Assembly (NCBI RefSeq): GCF_001949145.1
Contig: NW_019091507.1
Location: 588,950-652,949 of the forward strand
Direction of reading: 5' to 3'
Length of the DNA: 64,000 nt
Origin: Acanthaster planci
Taxonomy: Eukaryota > Echinodermata > Asteroidea > Valvatida > Acanthasteridae
In this document: positions 1-14,853 of the stretch, one piece after another
Layout: every line of letters starts with the position of its first letter
How positions within the stretch are numbered: the stretch's first letter is position 1
Program-made: the position numbers and the translations under genes
The notes under the pieces: model-generated
What the model was told of the DNA's origin: nothing
The model's input: the letters and a program-made list of their open reading frames with translations, nothing else
The model's database searches: none

Positions 1-93
1 AACTGCAAAAGTATGTATCAGAGAGCATGTGGCATCGTAAATGATACGGTAGTTCAGGCTCTGCCGTGTGCATGGTTTTATAATCAGCGGCCA

Positions 94-256
94 ACCGTTT
101 CACAATAGTACGCCTCCAAGAGTTGGCAACATGTTGACGAATCGCTATGCACAAAATCTGTCGGTCCAATGCGCGTTTGGAAAGGGTTGACAAATTTCGC
201 GCATTGTGATTCGTCAACAGGTTGGAAACTCTTTTAGGTGCACTAATGTGAAACGT
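94..256. mobile_element. Foldback MITE, family A copy 1
   Basis: The left arm (from ACCGTTTCACAATAG) and the right arm (ending GTGAAACGT) are imperfect inverted repeats of about 55 bp. They share a core reading GTTGACGAATC in one arm and its reverse complement in the other. The centre contains AATTTCGCGCATTGTG. A second, better preserved copy lies at 7328-7499. No transposase is encoded, so this is a non-autonomous element. Ends are approximate and no clear target duplication is visible. Confidence 0.65.
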
Positions 257-2279
257 CCATATTGAACTGTAACATTTCTAAATTGAAGCCAGATCTTTAC
301 ATACGCACGTGTCCCAGTGTTCGAGGCCAGTGTTTTGACATTGGTTTACCGTCTTACCACAGTGGCACTAGCACAGGCCTTAAGCCTTGTGCCTCTGTGT
401 GTTTAGGAACTACTGTGTACAGTGCTCATGTAATCGTATATTAGAAAATTGGTTCATTTAATGGATGTGTCATGGCTTGAATGTTGGTGGGCACTTTAGG
501 ACACATTCTGGAACAGTTGCAGAATAGCCTGCCACTCTCAAAACCCACTTTGAACTTGGAGAAAACAGTACTAAGTTCATGTACAGTACATGTAATTATG
601 AAATGGCTTTTTTATTTGTTTTAAATTTGAGCGTTTAATCTCATGGACGTACATGTTGTTGAGCTGTCATTGTTGAATTTACAGATGCAGTAAGTTCATG
701 TACTTGCAATGGTCTGAACCTTGTAAGTGGAAATGTACAATGAACTTCATGCAGTACAGTAAGGAATCATTTGAGAGATGTGCACTGTGTATGCAGTACG
801 TGTAAAAATGTACCACCTGCACAATTAGCCAAATGGATGTGGCTGGAGATAACATTGAACCACTTACTTTAAATGGCCTAATTTATTCTGTGATCACGTG
901 AACTTTACTGCTGTTGGCAGGCCTATCTTCTCTCTTTTTTCTACACCACCAGCACCTTCCAGATGTGGTACTCGGATGATGCACATTACTTACATGTACA
1001 CGTATACATGTACATGTTGGTCAGTTCTGTACCATCCACGTACATGTAGTTGTACCGGTAGCGAAAACCGGGGAAACGTACATATGCTGAAATGTAATAT
1101 TGCATGGTCCGAAAAAGTTACGGATGCAGATTTTTGTCCCCACAACTCGGTCTCAACTTTCCTAAACAAAAAGACGTCCCTTCAACCCAGTGATGGCCTG
1201 AGCGTATTATTTGAGCATGAACATACCGGTATTTTCCCCTTTTAACTGACATGATCGAACAGTGTGTATTTACATTGGAGATGCATACATGTACCACACT
1301 TACCGGCATACATGTATGTAATGTACGTGTACTGATACCTTTATTTTTGTCCCTTCTAGTTTTCTAGAATACTGCATTTTCAACTTGTGTGAAACTTTCT
1401 CACATCTTGCTGGCTAGGCCTACAGTACATGTGTACACTTGTACACAGGTCTATACTTACGTACATTGTATGTGCACTGTGTAATGAAGACATTAAACCA
1501 AAGCTTTGACGGTAAATCCTTGTTTTTGAGTTGGCACTTCCAAAAACCGTCTAAACAACACACATATGGATGTAATTTTAACTGGCATTCTAGACCTCCC
1601 TCCCTATAAAGCCAAGTCCCGACGCCTCCATGATCCATCCTCAGTATGCATGTAGGCTACATGTACATGTACTGTATAAATGTCCACTACACGTACGTGT
1701 ACATGTGCGCTTGTCTCAGCATCAAGAATGCATCCCCTCCCTGTGACCTGAGGCAATGGTTTGACCTTAGACTGACTTCCCGCACTTTGTGACTCACTAA
1801 GATGCAGCTAACTACCCGTCCACGCTGAAATCTGATTACGGTGATGGTTTTCATATATTCTATGTTGTGTGTATCATGCCGTACAGTATGTACATGTACA
1901 TGTAGGTTTGTCGGAATGTTATCTCTTTCGTTTCATATATTTTTCATCCGTAACTTTCATTTTTCATACAGAATTCCCAATCTTCTTCATAAATACTGTA
2001 TCGTCTTCATAACATTAGCATACTGCATGGAAACAATGATTGGTACATGAACAAACCGGTGTGCACAAACTGATGCAGTGCTTACATGTACTGTACATGT
2101 ATGTAGGCCTACAATCTGACAATTAATGGTATACTCTACATTTAAAGAAAGGGTTCATTTACAAAATGCACAGTGTACATTTATGTGGTTCATTGTTTAC
2201 TGGAGTTTGTAAACGTAAAAGGTTGTGGATATCATGTACATTTACATGTACGTGTATATAGCAGGGTGAAAAGTATGAA

Positions 2280-2340
2280 ATACATGTACATACATGTATG
2301 TACATGTATGTACATGTACTGTACTATCATCCATGTAGAT
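2280..2340. repeat. TACATGTA palindrome cluster
   Basis: Overlapping TACATGTA and GTACATGTAC units occur several times in about 50 bases. The unit is its own reverse complement and alternates pyrimidine and purine. Similar clusters lie near 6870-6905, 14396-14515 and 15420-15650. Confidence 0.85.
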
Positions 2341-3187
2341 TTGAATTGGTAGAGATACATGTACATGTACTGATGCACAGTAGCCCATGTTGCCCATAGT
2401 GCTTGTGGAGAACATTCCTTATGCCTTACATGTACATGTATGGTACCTAAAGAATTTAGGCCTTGATGCATGATCATCTGATTTGATAAAATGGCCATGA
2501 ATATACAGCTAGTGTGTAATCTATGCATGGGAAGGGAAAATATTTGACCCCTGTAAACTTGCAGTAAATTTTTAGTGTGAAAGAATGATATGTTACAGAT
2601 TGTTCCCTAGAATGAACAATGGTTTCCTCAAAGTACATGTACTTGAGCAAACCACTTAGGGGAGGACACCAAGTGCACTGCCTCAGTGCATGAACTTCAT
2701 TGCGGTTACAGATCCGCACACCGCAGTTTTGAAAGCATTCGAGATGTACACGTACATGCACAGGCATATGGTACATGTACATGTACCATGGTAGCTTGGG
2801 GTAAGAACTGGTAAACCTCAAATATCAGAGTAAAACACTGAATACGGTATGTATACCGGTACATGTAGGCCTCCATCTGATCATCTGATAGGGCTGGAGG
2901 GCTAGAAAATGACTTTTGTCTCCAAATTTCAAGGAAACTTGAAGACAGGTGATTTAAGATAATTTCTAAGTAATTCAAGGGTGCTGGGTCTATAATACTA
3001 TTTGGACGTTCCTATGTGCCTACATGTAATTCACATTTGTTTTAGCACTGTGGAGACTGTTCAAGATGCATTTGACATAAATACATGTATGTACTACTAG
3101 TATGTGTACTTTTACATAGTACTTGTGCATAGCACCTGTGCATAGTATCTGTGCTTAGTACATGTACGTGTACCAGTACATGTACTT

Positions 3188-3679
3188 AAGCTTGGTTTCC
3201 ATAGTGACGTAACTGCAACGCAGACATACAGTGTATGGAAACATACCAAACGGAGATGTTGCCGATAACGCAGACAAACGCAAACCAGCCTGCAAACGAT
3301 CGGCAAAGTTGAGCCAGGTTCAACTTTGACGACTGTCTGCATCGAGTTGCCGTGGTATCCCCATACAAACACGCATGCTGGCATGACCGGCATGCAACTA
3401 TGTGTCCCTCTCGCTTAGTTCCAGGAATTGTGCATATTTTCTCCTTAATCACCCTTATGATCAACTGCATGTAAATAGCTGACCATCAACGAAATGCAGG
3501 AAACTGGAGTAGAGGTTTGGCATCATGAGGTGGTACAGTCAATCTAAAATGGTTTCGGATGCCATTTTGTTTCAATGTTTGGGTGAAATGATGTTATGCA
3601 CTGTCTCTTCCGTTCGTGTGTACGTCTTTTCGTCTGGTGGACCGTCTGCGTTAAAAACGACCACATGGAAACCAGGCTT
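3188..3679. mobile_element. Foldback element family B, copy 1
   Basis: The left end AAGCTTGGTTTCCATAG pairs with the right end, which read in reverse complement is AAGCCTGGTTTCCATGTGG. That gives terminal inverted repeats of about 17 bp on a 492-bp element. The interior has no open frame of note. An interior homologue lies at 21368-21715, sharing ATAGCTGACC, GAAACTGGAGT and CATCTCTTCCGTTC-like blocks. The superfamily is not determined. Confidence 0.6.
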
Positions 3680-6600
3680 GTAGTTGGTACATAAGTTGGA
3701 GAGTGAGAAAGCATGTAAATGTAGTTTGACATGTATGCATGGCATGTACATGTACTACACTGTAGTATTTACAAATGTACATGTACTTCTTCCTTCAGCA
3801 ATTTTTATTCTTTTATATTGGTCGCCTTTCAGAGAAAATTAAAGAGAATTTGGCTTTTTTTATTCTCCTACAGTGTATCTTTTTGCATAATTTGTGTTTG
3901 TGAATTAAAGGGTACACAACATGCAGTAGTACAATATGTAATCAACCTGAAATATGGTACATGTACATGTAGATTGGACAACATATTAAAAATAGCATGC
4001 TCATTTTGCCATCTGCTGTGGAAAGGAGACAAGGGTTAATCAAGCTCACTATCTTTGGTGCATCTATCCAAGGCCACTGAAAACACTGTGCTACAAGTAA
4101 ATGTACATGTACCAAAGTCCTACATGTACATGTAGGCCTACAGTACCATTAATGTTAGTTGTACTTGTGCAGGTGTACCGGTAAATGCCTCACAATGCAG
4201 CAGAGCCCTTGTTATTCCAGTTGTGCACATAATCGGCAGGTGCGTGTCCGTGATAAAAAGTTACAAAATGACGGTGGTGAAGCAGGCCATCTATCTTTGA
4301 CAACTTTGAATCACTGTATTGTTCATGTTGTTAGCAATCCGTTTCCTTGATGGGGTTTCCTCACTGAGCCCTGCTCTCACAATACTTAATTAAACAACAG
4401 AACGAAGAATTAAACCAACTGATGTTTTGTTGATATCAGTTTGTTAAGTTACATCCCTGGGTCCACGTTGTTGCACCGACAAGCCTTTCACCATCAGAGT
4501 TACATGTACTGTCCCATCACATGATGAATTTCATCAGTCTTGTACTGATGGGAGACATGAGCCAACATGTACCGTGTGTCCAGTATCACCCAAGGCGGCA
4601 CTTGGCTATTTTGTCTGGAAATTCAAGCCTGTCAACTTGTCAGCATTCACGTCATCTTGTATTCCACCCCCTCCCTACAGTCGTTCTGCCCTACCGGTAC
4701 ATTAAGTGTGTCTGTTGTCAACAGCAAATCTTGCAGGATTTTCACTGACATGCAAAGATTACGATACACTCCCTGCAAGAACTATGATACACTCTTCTTC
4801 ATTTCTCAGCTTTTTTCCCCCATTCTATTCTCTTCTTCATCTTCTTGGCTTTTTTTTTTACCCCACTCAAGGTTGAGTTATTTGCTTGATGTTCGATTTG
4901 GGCATTCGTTGCCAACTTCTGATGGACCAGATCGCTAAATGAGCCATGAAGAAAGGAAAGAAGAAAACGATGTTGATTTGAAGGAGTAGACGTGAACATG
5001 GTGTTGGAGTTAGTAATCATGAATCATAGAGGCCATGGGAGAGGCGTGAATCGCAAGACTAGTGGCCAGTCTTTCATTACTTGAACCTCACAAACTTGGC
5101 TTACTCCAACCTCACAAGCTTGGCTTACTCCCTCTGCCAAACCAGTTAAACTAAGGTTGCTGATGATAAAGACTAATATTTTTTAGCTCCAACTGGATAG
5201 AATTTGGTGACCACTGACCTGCTCATGGAGGCGCGTGTCTGTGATACATGTACATGCAGATTAATACCCACCTATTATGAGACTTATGAGACTTCACATT
5301 TCCTCCACAACATTTTGTGGAAGATAGAGTGGGCACCATATCCATAGCTCTTGAGCAGTATAGTACATTACAATAAATGTATATGTACATGTATGCATTC
5401 ACCACAGACTTGGGTTGATTCCATTTTTAATACTAAAAATCCAATTTTTCAAAGTTGTGCAGTTGTAGATGTACATAAATCACGCATATTAATGATACAG
5501 GCAAATCATAGGGCCAACTGGGGGTGAAAATACTGGATTTTTCTTACATACAGGTACAGGTACATGTACATGTATCTCAATATGTGAAGATGCAATACAA
5601 CTCTCTCGTGTCCGACTATGTCACAGCCATCATATTGGTAATTGAGAATTTTTTCTTTCAAGAGGAAGTTTGATGGGCGTTTTTACCCAGGTCTTAGGAT
5701 AAAAATGCCCTCTCAAAATACATTTTCAAGGAAATATTAACATTGATTGAAATATTTTATTTCTTCATCATTGTGTGATGTTGAATTTCTTAATAAATAT
5801 CAGTTGAAGAAGAAAAATTAAAAACCATTCTTTTATGGTAAATTTTAGACTTTATTCACTTTTTTTTTAACAGCACCTCCCTGCCCTCAAACTACATGTA
5901 TGCGAATAAATTTCATTCCTATCAACTTTAATAAAATGTATAAAATTTCATTTACAACATCACTAACAACCATTTCAATAAAATGTGTTGTTATGAGGAT
6001 TGACTTGTGAATCCCAGAGCTGTACGTCAGTTTACCGGTATGCGTTCCATCAATAGCCCAATGTCTTTCTTTCCCTAACTGTCAGCATACATGTAACATT
6101 GATTTATTACAGTTTAGTTGATATTTAATTCAGTCTAGACAAAATAAGACACTTTAAAAAGGATGAGATGTGACAAATTAGCGATAACTCGGTAATCACC
6201 GAGGACATGTGCTTGGTTAAACATCTCTGACAGTGAGCATTGTAATTTAAATCGTTGAACTTCCCTTTGCATGCCAGTGATGCAGTTCAGCATGTGCAAG
6301 AGAGGACGTGCATGGCATCGTATAGCCTCAAGCTGAAGGGATTAATTAACGGTGCCAATATTTGGCCGTTATTACAACTTGCATAAATAATGAGCCCCCA
6401 TGAGCCAAACTGTCTCTAGCTGAGTGACTCAATATGACCAACTGTGTAATATTAGTCCATGCGCCAGCAAACCCATACTGTCCGTGGACGTAATACATGT
6501 ACCTGAAAGGTCAGCCAGATGTCATTGTACGCAATCGGTGCTGAGAGTAAACGTTGGCAGACGTCACAGGGAATAGTATGTATAATAAGATATTCGCATT

Positions 6601-6867
6601 ACATAAAGATGTGTTCATGAATGAGACAAGTACTAGTACATGTACATACTGGGGCAGGGGTGTCCATAACGTATAAAACGTACATAATGTAAACACTGCA
6701 TGTATGGTAGCATGTACAGGTGTACCTGTACCGTTATTTTGCAGCAATTGAAATTCTGTTAGTACACACTGTAAAGCCATTACTGTTTGTTCTTGTTTAC
6801 AGTTAATAAATCAAATACATGCATGAAGCTTGTACACAATTGACAACTGAATTTACAATGTACCGGT

Positions 6868-6910
6868 ATGATACATGTACCTGTACATGTACATGTACAT
6901 GTATGTATGT
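6868..6910. repeat. TACATGTA palindrome cluster
   Basis: A run of overlapping ACATGTAC units ending in ATGTATGTATG. Some degeneracy (ACCTGTAC) breaks the run, so it is an imperfect short tandem array. Confidence 0.85.
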
Positions 6911-7327
6911 TAAAATATCAACTTGAAGATGCTGTTTGTAGAACTCCAGCATTAGCATAAAATAACGGTAGTAAAAAAAGCATGAGAAATAATCTAAACC
7001 CTTACCGGTAGTTACACACTTTAAAAAAGAATTCAAGTACACAATGAGGGGTGAGATGTCGTTTCCAGTCTACATGTATAGCGTCAACAGAATTTAAGAT
7101 GAAAAACTTTGCATTTTTCAAACATTTCAGTTCAAACAATAACGTGTACTAGTACATGTGTATAAAAGAGCTGGCTTTATTCTTAAATTGTTTTTTAATT
7201 GCAAACTTAGCGGTACATGGTGAATCTTACACGAGAAAAGTAAATTTTAAGCATGTATAGGTGACAGTGAGCTGTAAAACTAAGTGAAAAGATTTTTAAA
7301 ATATGATTTTCTTGGTAAGGTTATGAA

Positions 7328-7499
7328 TATGAGCGATTCACAATTGTGCACCTCCAAGAGTTCGCAACGCGTTGGCCAATCACGACGCGCGAAATTTGTT
7401 TACCCTTACCAGATGCGCATTGGGTCGACAGATTTCGCGCATTGTAATTGGCCAACACATTGCAAACTCTTGGAGGTGCACAATTGTGAATCGCCCATA
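7328..7499. mobile_element. Foldback MITE, family A copy 2
   Basis: A 172-bp near-palindrome. The left end GCGATTCACAATTGTGCACC is exactly mirrored by GGTGCACAATTGTGAATCGC at the right end. The inverted arms continue through CTCCAAGAGTT and GGCCAAT, and the loop contains GCGCGAAAT motifs in both orientations. It is the same family as 94-256. The inverted pairing may extend outward to TATG and CATA. The transposon superfamily is not determined. Confidence 0.75.
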
Positions 7500-10400
7500 C
7501 GGGGAAATGCTAATCATGTGTATACAGTGTACATGTACATGTATGTACAGCATTACACGTATTGCACTGGTACGTTAGATCTGTGAATTTTAGCTTCATC
7601 AGGTTCATACTGCCCTTTTTTGACCATGCATAATATGTACTTCATACATGTACACTGTATTATGCACAAGGTACATGTACATGTACGAATGCTGTCTTTG
7701 ATTTACAGCAGCTACATGTAAGTTACCGGTATGCCTGTTAGGTTAAAAAGAATGTGCGAAAGAATTCAGCCACCTCGCCTTCCCACCCCTTCCCATAAAA
7801 ACTCGGCCAATATTGTAGTACATGTGTCGAGACATGTGTACATGTACATGCACTGGTACTGTACCTGGGTTTTTATCTGCTGCTAATTAAGGCTTGCATA
7901 CACAGTGTACATTGTGCCAATGCATGCATACACGTACCCCGGTGTGTATGTACATGTAGTGATAATAAGAAAGGAGTTGCTGATATTACACCATGGAGGA
8001 AGGATACATGCACATGTACCGGTATGTACACGTGCTCACACATGTACATGTATATAGGTACATGTATATTCCCATGGGTGCTGGAATTGTAGGGACTTCC
8101 CTACATGTACATGTTCATATGTTTGTTTGGTTTTTTTTATGAGCATACGGTACAGTGAAATGTCTATGTTAATGTACATGTACTTGTAGAACACATGCTG
8201 CATGAGTTGGACAGTAATGTGACTAATTTAGGCTAACAGAATTTGAAGAAGAACCAGTCTGAATATATCTGGTACTGTGTACATGTACAATGTACATGTA
8301 CTACACTAGTAAGTGTACATCCCATGATATCAGTGTCTCAGATGTTGCTGGTGAGAGTGGGGGTGCTCTCTGTAATGCGTCTGGGATAAAGAAATCTGCG
8401 AACAGTCTAAAGTTCTTTATCTACAGAACAAAGTTTATAGTTCGTTAAGAAAACACAGACAATTTTCTAAACATCTAATTCATAGACAATATGCTTGTAC
8501 GAGTAATTCTGTTAAGTACGGTTTTTGCCAAAATGTGTTCAATCCATTTAATTTATATTGTACATTATGTAAACTGACCACTTCCCTTAACTGTTCGGCT
8601 ATTCTGCCAGTAAGTTTATGATATGATAAGCACATCTATGCAGTGCCTGCTGTGCATGTGAGAAAACATTAACTATTCTCCTGTTACATGTAACAGTTCC
8701 ACAGTCTATTTACACTATGTATGCCTCATTTTCTGGCATGTCTGGAAGCAAGTCCAGACTTGCTCAGCAGATGTGATGGATCGACTTTGTGCAATCATTG
8801 ACAGAGTTCTTGGAGAAAGAGTTCCTCTTCTTCTTGTGAAGGGAAATTGAAGGCGAGTTACACATTTACAACAGTCCCTGGTGGCTCATGTGTCCCACTT
8901 GCCATTCTATCTATCCAGTGTTGCAAAAAAACAGATATTTTTTGTCAAGTGCTGATAAGTGACAACTTTATTTGAGGCTTCTTACATGATTGTAAGATTT
9001 CCATTGCACCATATTAGCTGAAATAGTAGGGACCCAAATAGTCGGTCAGTATTAAACAAAATGAGATTAATGATGTGCGGGACCAATGGTTATCCTGGTG
9101 TACATACATCTACATGCACCTATTGTGGGTGTCACTGTGTGCATGTATGTAATTAAAAGATGCATTCTCAACACAGTTATCCTGTCAGTCAGAATCAGTC
9201 AAGTGATATACATGTATGTATGATCTGTCTTCTCGTATGTACTGTACAGGGGAAGTGGAAGGAATTTTTGACTGTTTTTGTCGGTTTCAGCAAAAGGAGG
9301 GTACATGTACACTGTATGTAAAACATGTAAAGCTGAACACAAAGTATTGGAAAGTATTACTTCATGAACCTGTACCGGATTTTGCTAAAGAGGCATACTT
9401 ACAGGTACGGTACATGTACATCACATTTCATATGATTTAGAAAAGTACATTTGCATGGTATTTGGGGGGGGGACATTTTTCCATGGGGAACAAAATTCTT
9501 TTAAGAAGTGGCGGGGAGGGAAAAAGAGAAATGACGCAGAAAAGAGAGAAGCGGATGAAAAGCATCGCTTTTCTTGAAAAGGAATTCCCCTCCCTTGTGC
9601 TGTTGATGTCTTTTTTTTGTTTTTTTTTTTGCTGATGACTCCTTTGTCCCTCCCTCTTTTTCGAGGCCCATAATGTTTGCTTCATCATCGTTATGTACCA
9701 TACTCCACTAGAGCCTTGGCAACCGCTTTCCGCCATTTTGACCTACATGTATCTACTGTTTAGCCTCCAGCAGTTGTAGCAGTGAAGCTGGTCCATTTCT
9801 TTATGTTGTCCACCCATGATGTTCTCTGTCTGCCTCTAGAGTGACCACATTGTGCCATTGGCTTTTCCCTTCATTATAGTAGGCCTTCTTTCCAGAGAGT
9901 TCTTGGATCTTGAGACATGGCCAAAGTAGCATAGTTTTCTTCATAGTACCGGTATGTGGTTCCTAACAGAACTTGGTCAGTTACCTGTACCTACTACATG
10001 TATTTTTGTCCAGGATGGAATTATTTGTTATTGTTTTGGTGCATGACACCCTGAGAATCCCTCCATATGACTACATCTCAAAAGCTGGCAACCTTGACTC
10101 ATCTCCTTTTTTCAGGGTTCATGTTTCAAAGCCATGAAGGGCTACTGACCAAATGTGAGGCACTTCAGTTTGCTTACTAATAAACACATTCTTCTTTTTG
10201 GATGATTGGTTGTTTCTTGGGAAGTGTTTGGAAGGTGGGTCACTGGCTGGCTTGGTGTGCTGACCAACTGGCTACATGTGCAAGTACATGTACAGTAGTT
10301 GGTATGGGTAATAGAACAAAACCTGCTGTTGGAGTATGGCAGGTTTTGGGTAGTTAGGGTTAAAGTGGACATGTAGTCAGACTGACATTTCCCTGCAGGC

Positions 10401-11496
10401 AAATATTTTTACTCTATATCTTTGTAGTCTGTGAATGATGAAACCGCGATGCTTGTTTACTGAGCACGCATTTTCAATTTACTCGTCAGGTGGCCAGGGT
10501 CACTTTCACCCGTGGCGACTACTTTTGTAGTTGAGTGTATCGCTAAATGCAGTGTACCCACTGTGGGGATCTATCCTCGTGTGGTTAGCGCGGCGTGGCA
10601 GCTCCTTGTCCTGGGGTCAAGACTGCCCTTAGAAAATCCAAGTCGAGACCGGTACATATGTGCAATGTACATGTAGATCTCGCAGATCTCTTCAGCAATA
10701 CCTATCCATCTATTATTGTTTTCTCCACTCCCTTGATCCACAGCTGAAGAGTGCAGGGTGCTTCCATCTAGGGATGTTTGCATCTGTTAAGCTCTGAAGC
10801 CATGCGCTGTGGTTGTTTACGCTAAAGGGAGAAGAGTGTTTGTCACATAAGATGCCATAGTTCACACAATGTACATGTACAGTACATGTGCAAAGAACTC
10901 GGAAAAAAATGTTTAATCTTTGAGGTTACATTTTTGTCGTTTTTGTTGGTGTATGCATGCCAAGGAAGGTTTCTTCAATACGTACTGGTACTATGTATTT
11001 TTGTATAATGTTTTCAGGTTTTTGTTTTCTTCAGGTTTAACAGTGGCCAGAATTTCATTCTACTGGGGGCTCTTACATTGTTAGTCTTTAAAAATCCAAC
11101 ACCAAGTTTTGCAGGGTGTGTTTGACAAGATGGCAGACCTCACCCACTGTTTCAAAAAACTGACGTCCAGTTTACCTGTTTACCGGTACATAATTACATA
11201 AGACCGGAGCATGCCATATCATGAGACTGTGAGCTTTGTGCACTGTGCACATACATGTACATGTGCAGTATACATGTACACATGGTATACACTTGGTACT
11301 AGTACATGCATGTACATGTACTTTTACATACATGTAGGTTGGTGGTAAAAATATCCAGGACTCTGTCATTGTTAATAGTTCATTGGGTGGAAACATACCA
11401 GTTGAACTGATGGAATGTGGGTGTGCACACACATGTATTGTACACATTATCAGCCAATCGTTAGCGATTCTGGTGTGTGGACATGGACAATACAGG

Positions 11497-11720
11497 GTGT
11501 CCCAGAAAAAAGCAAACCCTGAGGAAAGGGGTTAATATGCCCAAACCATGAGATACATGTATGATTATAATATGTAAGGATCTCCGAAAAGTAGAAACAG
11601 TATTCTTTCTAATGATACATGTACCTTGATGGTATCCCTCCTGCCGTGCATGACTGAACACGATTGTCTTGAAAACGGGGCATCCGAACTCAGTTGTAAC
11701 ACTTTGCACAAATAGCTTCC
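11497..11720. mobile_element. Possible DNA-transposon end
   Basis: The segment opens with ACAGGGTGTCCCAGAAAAAA. CAGGGTGTCCCA-type termini are common in DNA transposons, mariner-like ones included. I could not find a matching inverted end, and the frames here are not recognisably transposase. The call rests on the terminus alone. Confidence 0.25.
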
Positions 11721-14700
11721 AGCAAATTGTCTTATGGATCATATTGATAGTTACTGTTTTCTATGGCATCATATGGCCTGGCGCAATGTTTGCCCAATCA
11801 ATTTTCCAACGAATTAGGGAACGCATTTTTGGGCTCACAAAAATGCACAGTTTCCTCTTGCTGCCTCTGTGAAGTGGGGAGGATATAATTGGTTCCACCG
11901 TGGACGCGTGCTTAACTGTGTGATTACCGTGATGTCTGAGCAAGAGAGGAAATAAAACGTCCATTAAGTCTACATTACAGAATCATTTAACTGCAGAGCA
12001 TTTGATTAGATAAAGTGAACTTAACACGACAGTGTTTGGAGTAAGCTTCTGTGGACATTTACCGGTAACAGTTAATTATTCATTAAGTTTTAAGCTACCA
12101 GAAAAAATCTAGCTTTGTTAGATAAGTGGACTGGACCCTATGAATAAAAAAAATCAGTACTTTTTGGCTTTGCTATAAAGGAAAAAATGTGCTTTAAGGA
12201 GTTCTGTGTTTTATCAGTACAGAAGTGACCTTTGTTTTGATTCAATTTCGAATTGCTCTAAGTTCATCCCAAATTTTCCATGTTTCTGTTTGAAAGTGAA
12301 TGCTGTGAGTGATTGTCCTGTCTTGAGTGATGTGCTAATGGCATAGGCTCCTTAAAAAAGCCATCACCATGATCACTGTAATAAATATCATGTTACCAAT
12401 TTTCTGTCTGAGTAGGGACAAACGGGGAGGGGGGGAGAGATTGGTCCATTCAAGTCTTTTGGACAAGTTGCACAATCCCGTGAATTGATTGGTCTAGAGT
12501 TTCATGGCAAAGTCATTTATCCCAGACAACCTTCTTTTATTCGGGAAGGGGAAGGGGGGGATTCTGGCCGCATTAAATCCCAAGTTGATGCCACTGGCAC
12601 TGGGTCTGCTATGCCGTGCCCCGCCTCAGGGCATCAGCTGGCTCCTCAAGATCAAAAGACATCTTGTTTACCAAGTGAGTCAACCAAAGGTCATATGCCT
12701 ACGCAAAAGCTCCCAACCCCCCACCCCAAAATGCAGTACTCATTCTTCAAGGCAGTCATTTATTGTTGCGCATTCACTGCATTTGTATATGAATTCTCTG
12801 GCAGGGGCAGATATTTCAGTCTTTACATAATGCATGTACACAGTGTTCTAGCTTGGACCATTTAGTGCCGGGTACATTTTTGGATTACGAAGCGCAGCGA
12901 GCACAGTGAGCACAGTGAGCAGACTCACGCGGCCCATAGCCGGACTGGATTTGCGCCCTTTATTGATACCACTGTTGGGCTGGTCCTGCATGTGCAGGCT
13001 GCCTCGGGAGAGGCTACATTCTATCCCATAATTTCACATCCAGGTTTCGTAACAATGCTAGCTAGACATTCTCAATGCTTTCTGATGCTTGAAATACGAT
13101 CAAATTGGTACATTTTCAGTAATATTTCAGTTCCTTTTTTGGAAAATCCGTGCTGGGCGGCACAGCCAATTTGAATCCAAGAGCTGGGCAGAAATTTGTC
13201 GTAATTTGTGCCACCCGCCAAACGTGACTAGAACACTGCATGTGCATACACGTATGCCAACTAGCCCGATACTTACATGTATGGAAGCATTGTGGCAAAT
13301 TCTGGTCCCTTTGATGTCATTTACATGTTGTACATGTACAATATAGGTATGCAGGAATCAATATGACCGAACGTTATCAAATAACATAAATAAGATGCAT
13401 GTTTTCTCGTAGGTGCGATTGAATCTGTGGGTATGAAAGAAGGTTCACATGAGTGAAATGATTAGGGGGATGTGAGATGCTAATGTACATGTACATGTAG
13501 GTCATGCCTGAAATTTACCTGGGTATTTGCAAAATAAATGTACTGGTGCATGTATATGTCTGTACATGTACATGATGTATGTATACGTGGGAATTGCCTG
13601 ATGAGCCACTACCATGCATGTGTTATTTCAAGAACATGTAATTCACACATGTACATGTAGGCCACAATGATAAAGTGGATGAAGTGTGTGATACTGGAGG
13701 TCCAAATAGACAGTGCTAAAGTTGGAGTCACGCAGTATTTCACCATGTCCATTGTCCACACGGATCAAGGTTTGCATTATCAAAAGTTACATTGTATAGT
13801 CAAGTCCGTCCATCATGTCCATGTCCACACTGTGAGTTTACCACCAGAATGTGGTTTAGTTTTTGGTATTGATTTAAGCTGCGTAACAGCCATGGAACAG
13901 CCTGAGTAAATGAAAGAAAATCCATGACTTTTGACAGGTCCAATCAGAATCCTAAGTACAAGTTGCGCTTTCCAGAGAAAAGTGTCCAGCAGATAATTGT
14001 GAGCTTTTGCTGAGTTTTGTTCGAGTTTGTTTGAGGTTTGTTGAATTCAAAACTGTTGGTAGTGGTACTTAGTATGTGTTTCATATGGTACTCTTCCGGT
14101 ACATGCCAATTCAAGGTTTCAAAGTTGTTTTATTTTTTAACGCTGGCTTCACTTTCTGTCTGTTGTCAATTTTTACGAGTCTATGTTCACAGGAAGTACC
14201 GGTACCAGTAGCTTAGTATGTAGTGGTGTGCTGTACCAGTAATCTTACATGTAAGATGCATCTAGAAGCGCACAGGACAGCCAAAGAGTTTTTTTGGGGA
14301 GGGGGTTGAAATACTCTTTTCCCTTCATTTGTGCCTTGAGGCTTGGGTTATATAGAGATGGTTTTTGTATTGTGTCTGTGTCAAGCAGTTGTATACATGT
14401 ACAGTGTACATGTACATGTATGTACATGTATTGCACCAGTACAGCTGCAGTGCACAAAGGTATGGTACACACGTACATGTACATAGTAGTGCACAAAGGT
14501 AGGGTACATGTACAGTACTGCGGGCATTCATCATGCAATCATTTATAGAAAGCACCCCTTCTCTCGGAAATTGGGTACATCCTGAACACAACATGAACAA
14601 AACAAAAGGAAGTGGATAATACTCTACACTAAGAGATGTAAAAGCTGTATTGTCATACAGTGTACATACCGGTAGCAGCACATGCAGCTTTCTGTGGAAC

Positions 14701-14853
14701 TGTTATTGTACGTAATTGCCGCTGATTCACTCTGACATGTACATGTACATGTATGGGAGTGATGACATGTGTGCTCTTATGTACATGACTACCCTTGTCA
14801 CTCCTGCCATGCATCTCAGAACATGTACATGTACGTACACACAGTGTTTAGAC

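Noticed and set aside
2232-2528. Open frames rich in Tyr-Met and Cys-Thr, here and at 14245-14538, 15373-15657 and elsewhere
   Set aside because: They are translations of TACATG/CATGTA repeats and carry no codon-level signal.
9216-9440. Open frame reading KLNTKYWKVLLHEPVPDFAK
   Set aside because: It is interrupted by TACATG repeats on both sides, has no convincing splice pair and no family was recognised.
12504-12677. Open frame ending at a good donor (CCAA then GTGAGTC), possible exon
   Set aside because: The translation (FIPDNLLLFGKGKGG onward) matches nothing I know, the acceptor is weak and two frames are open over the same bases.
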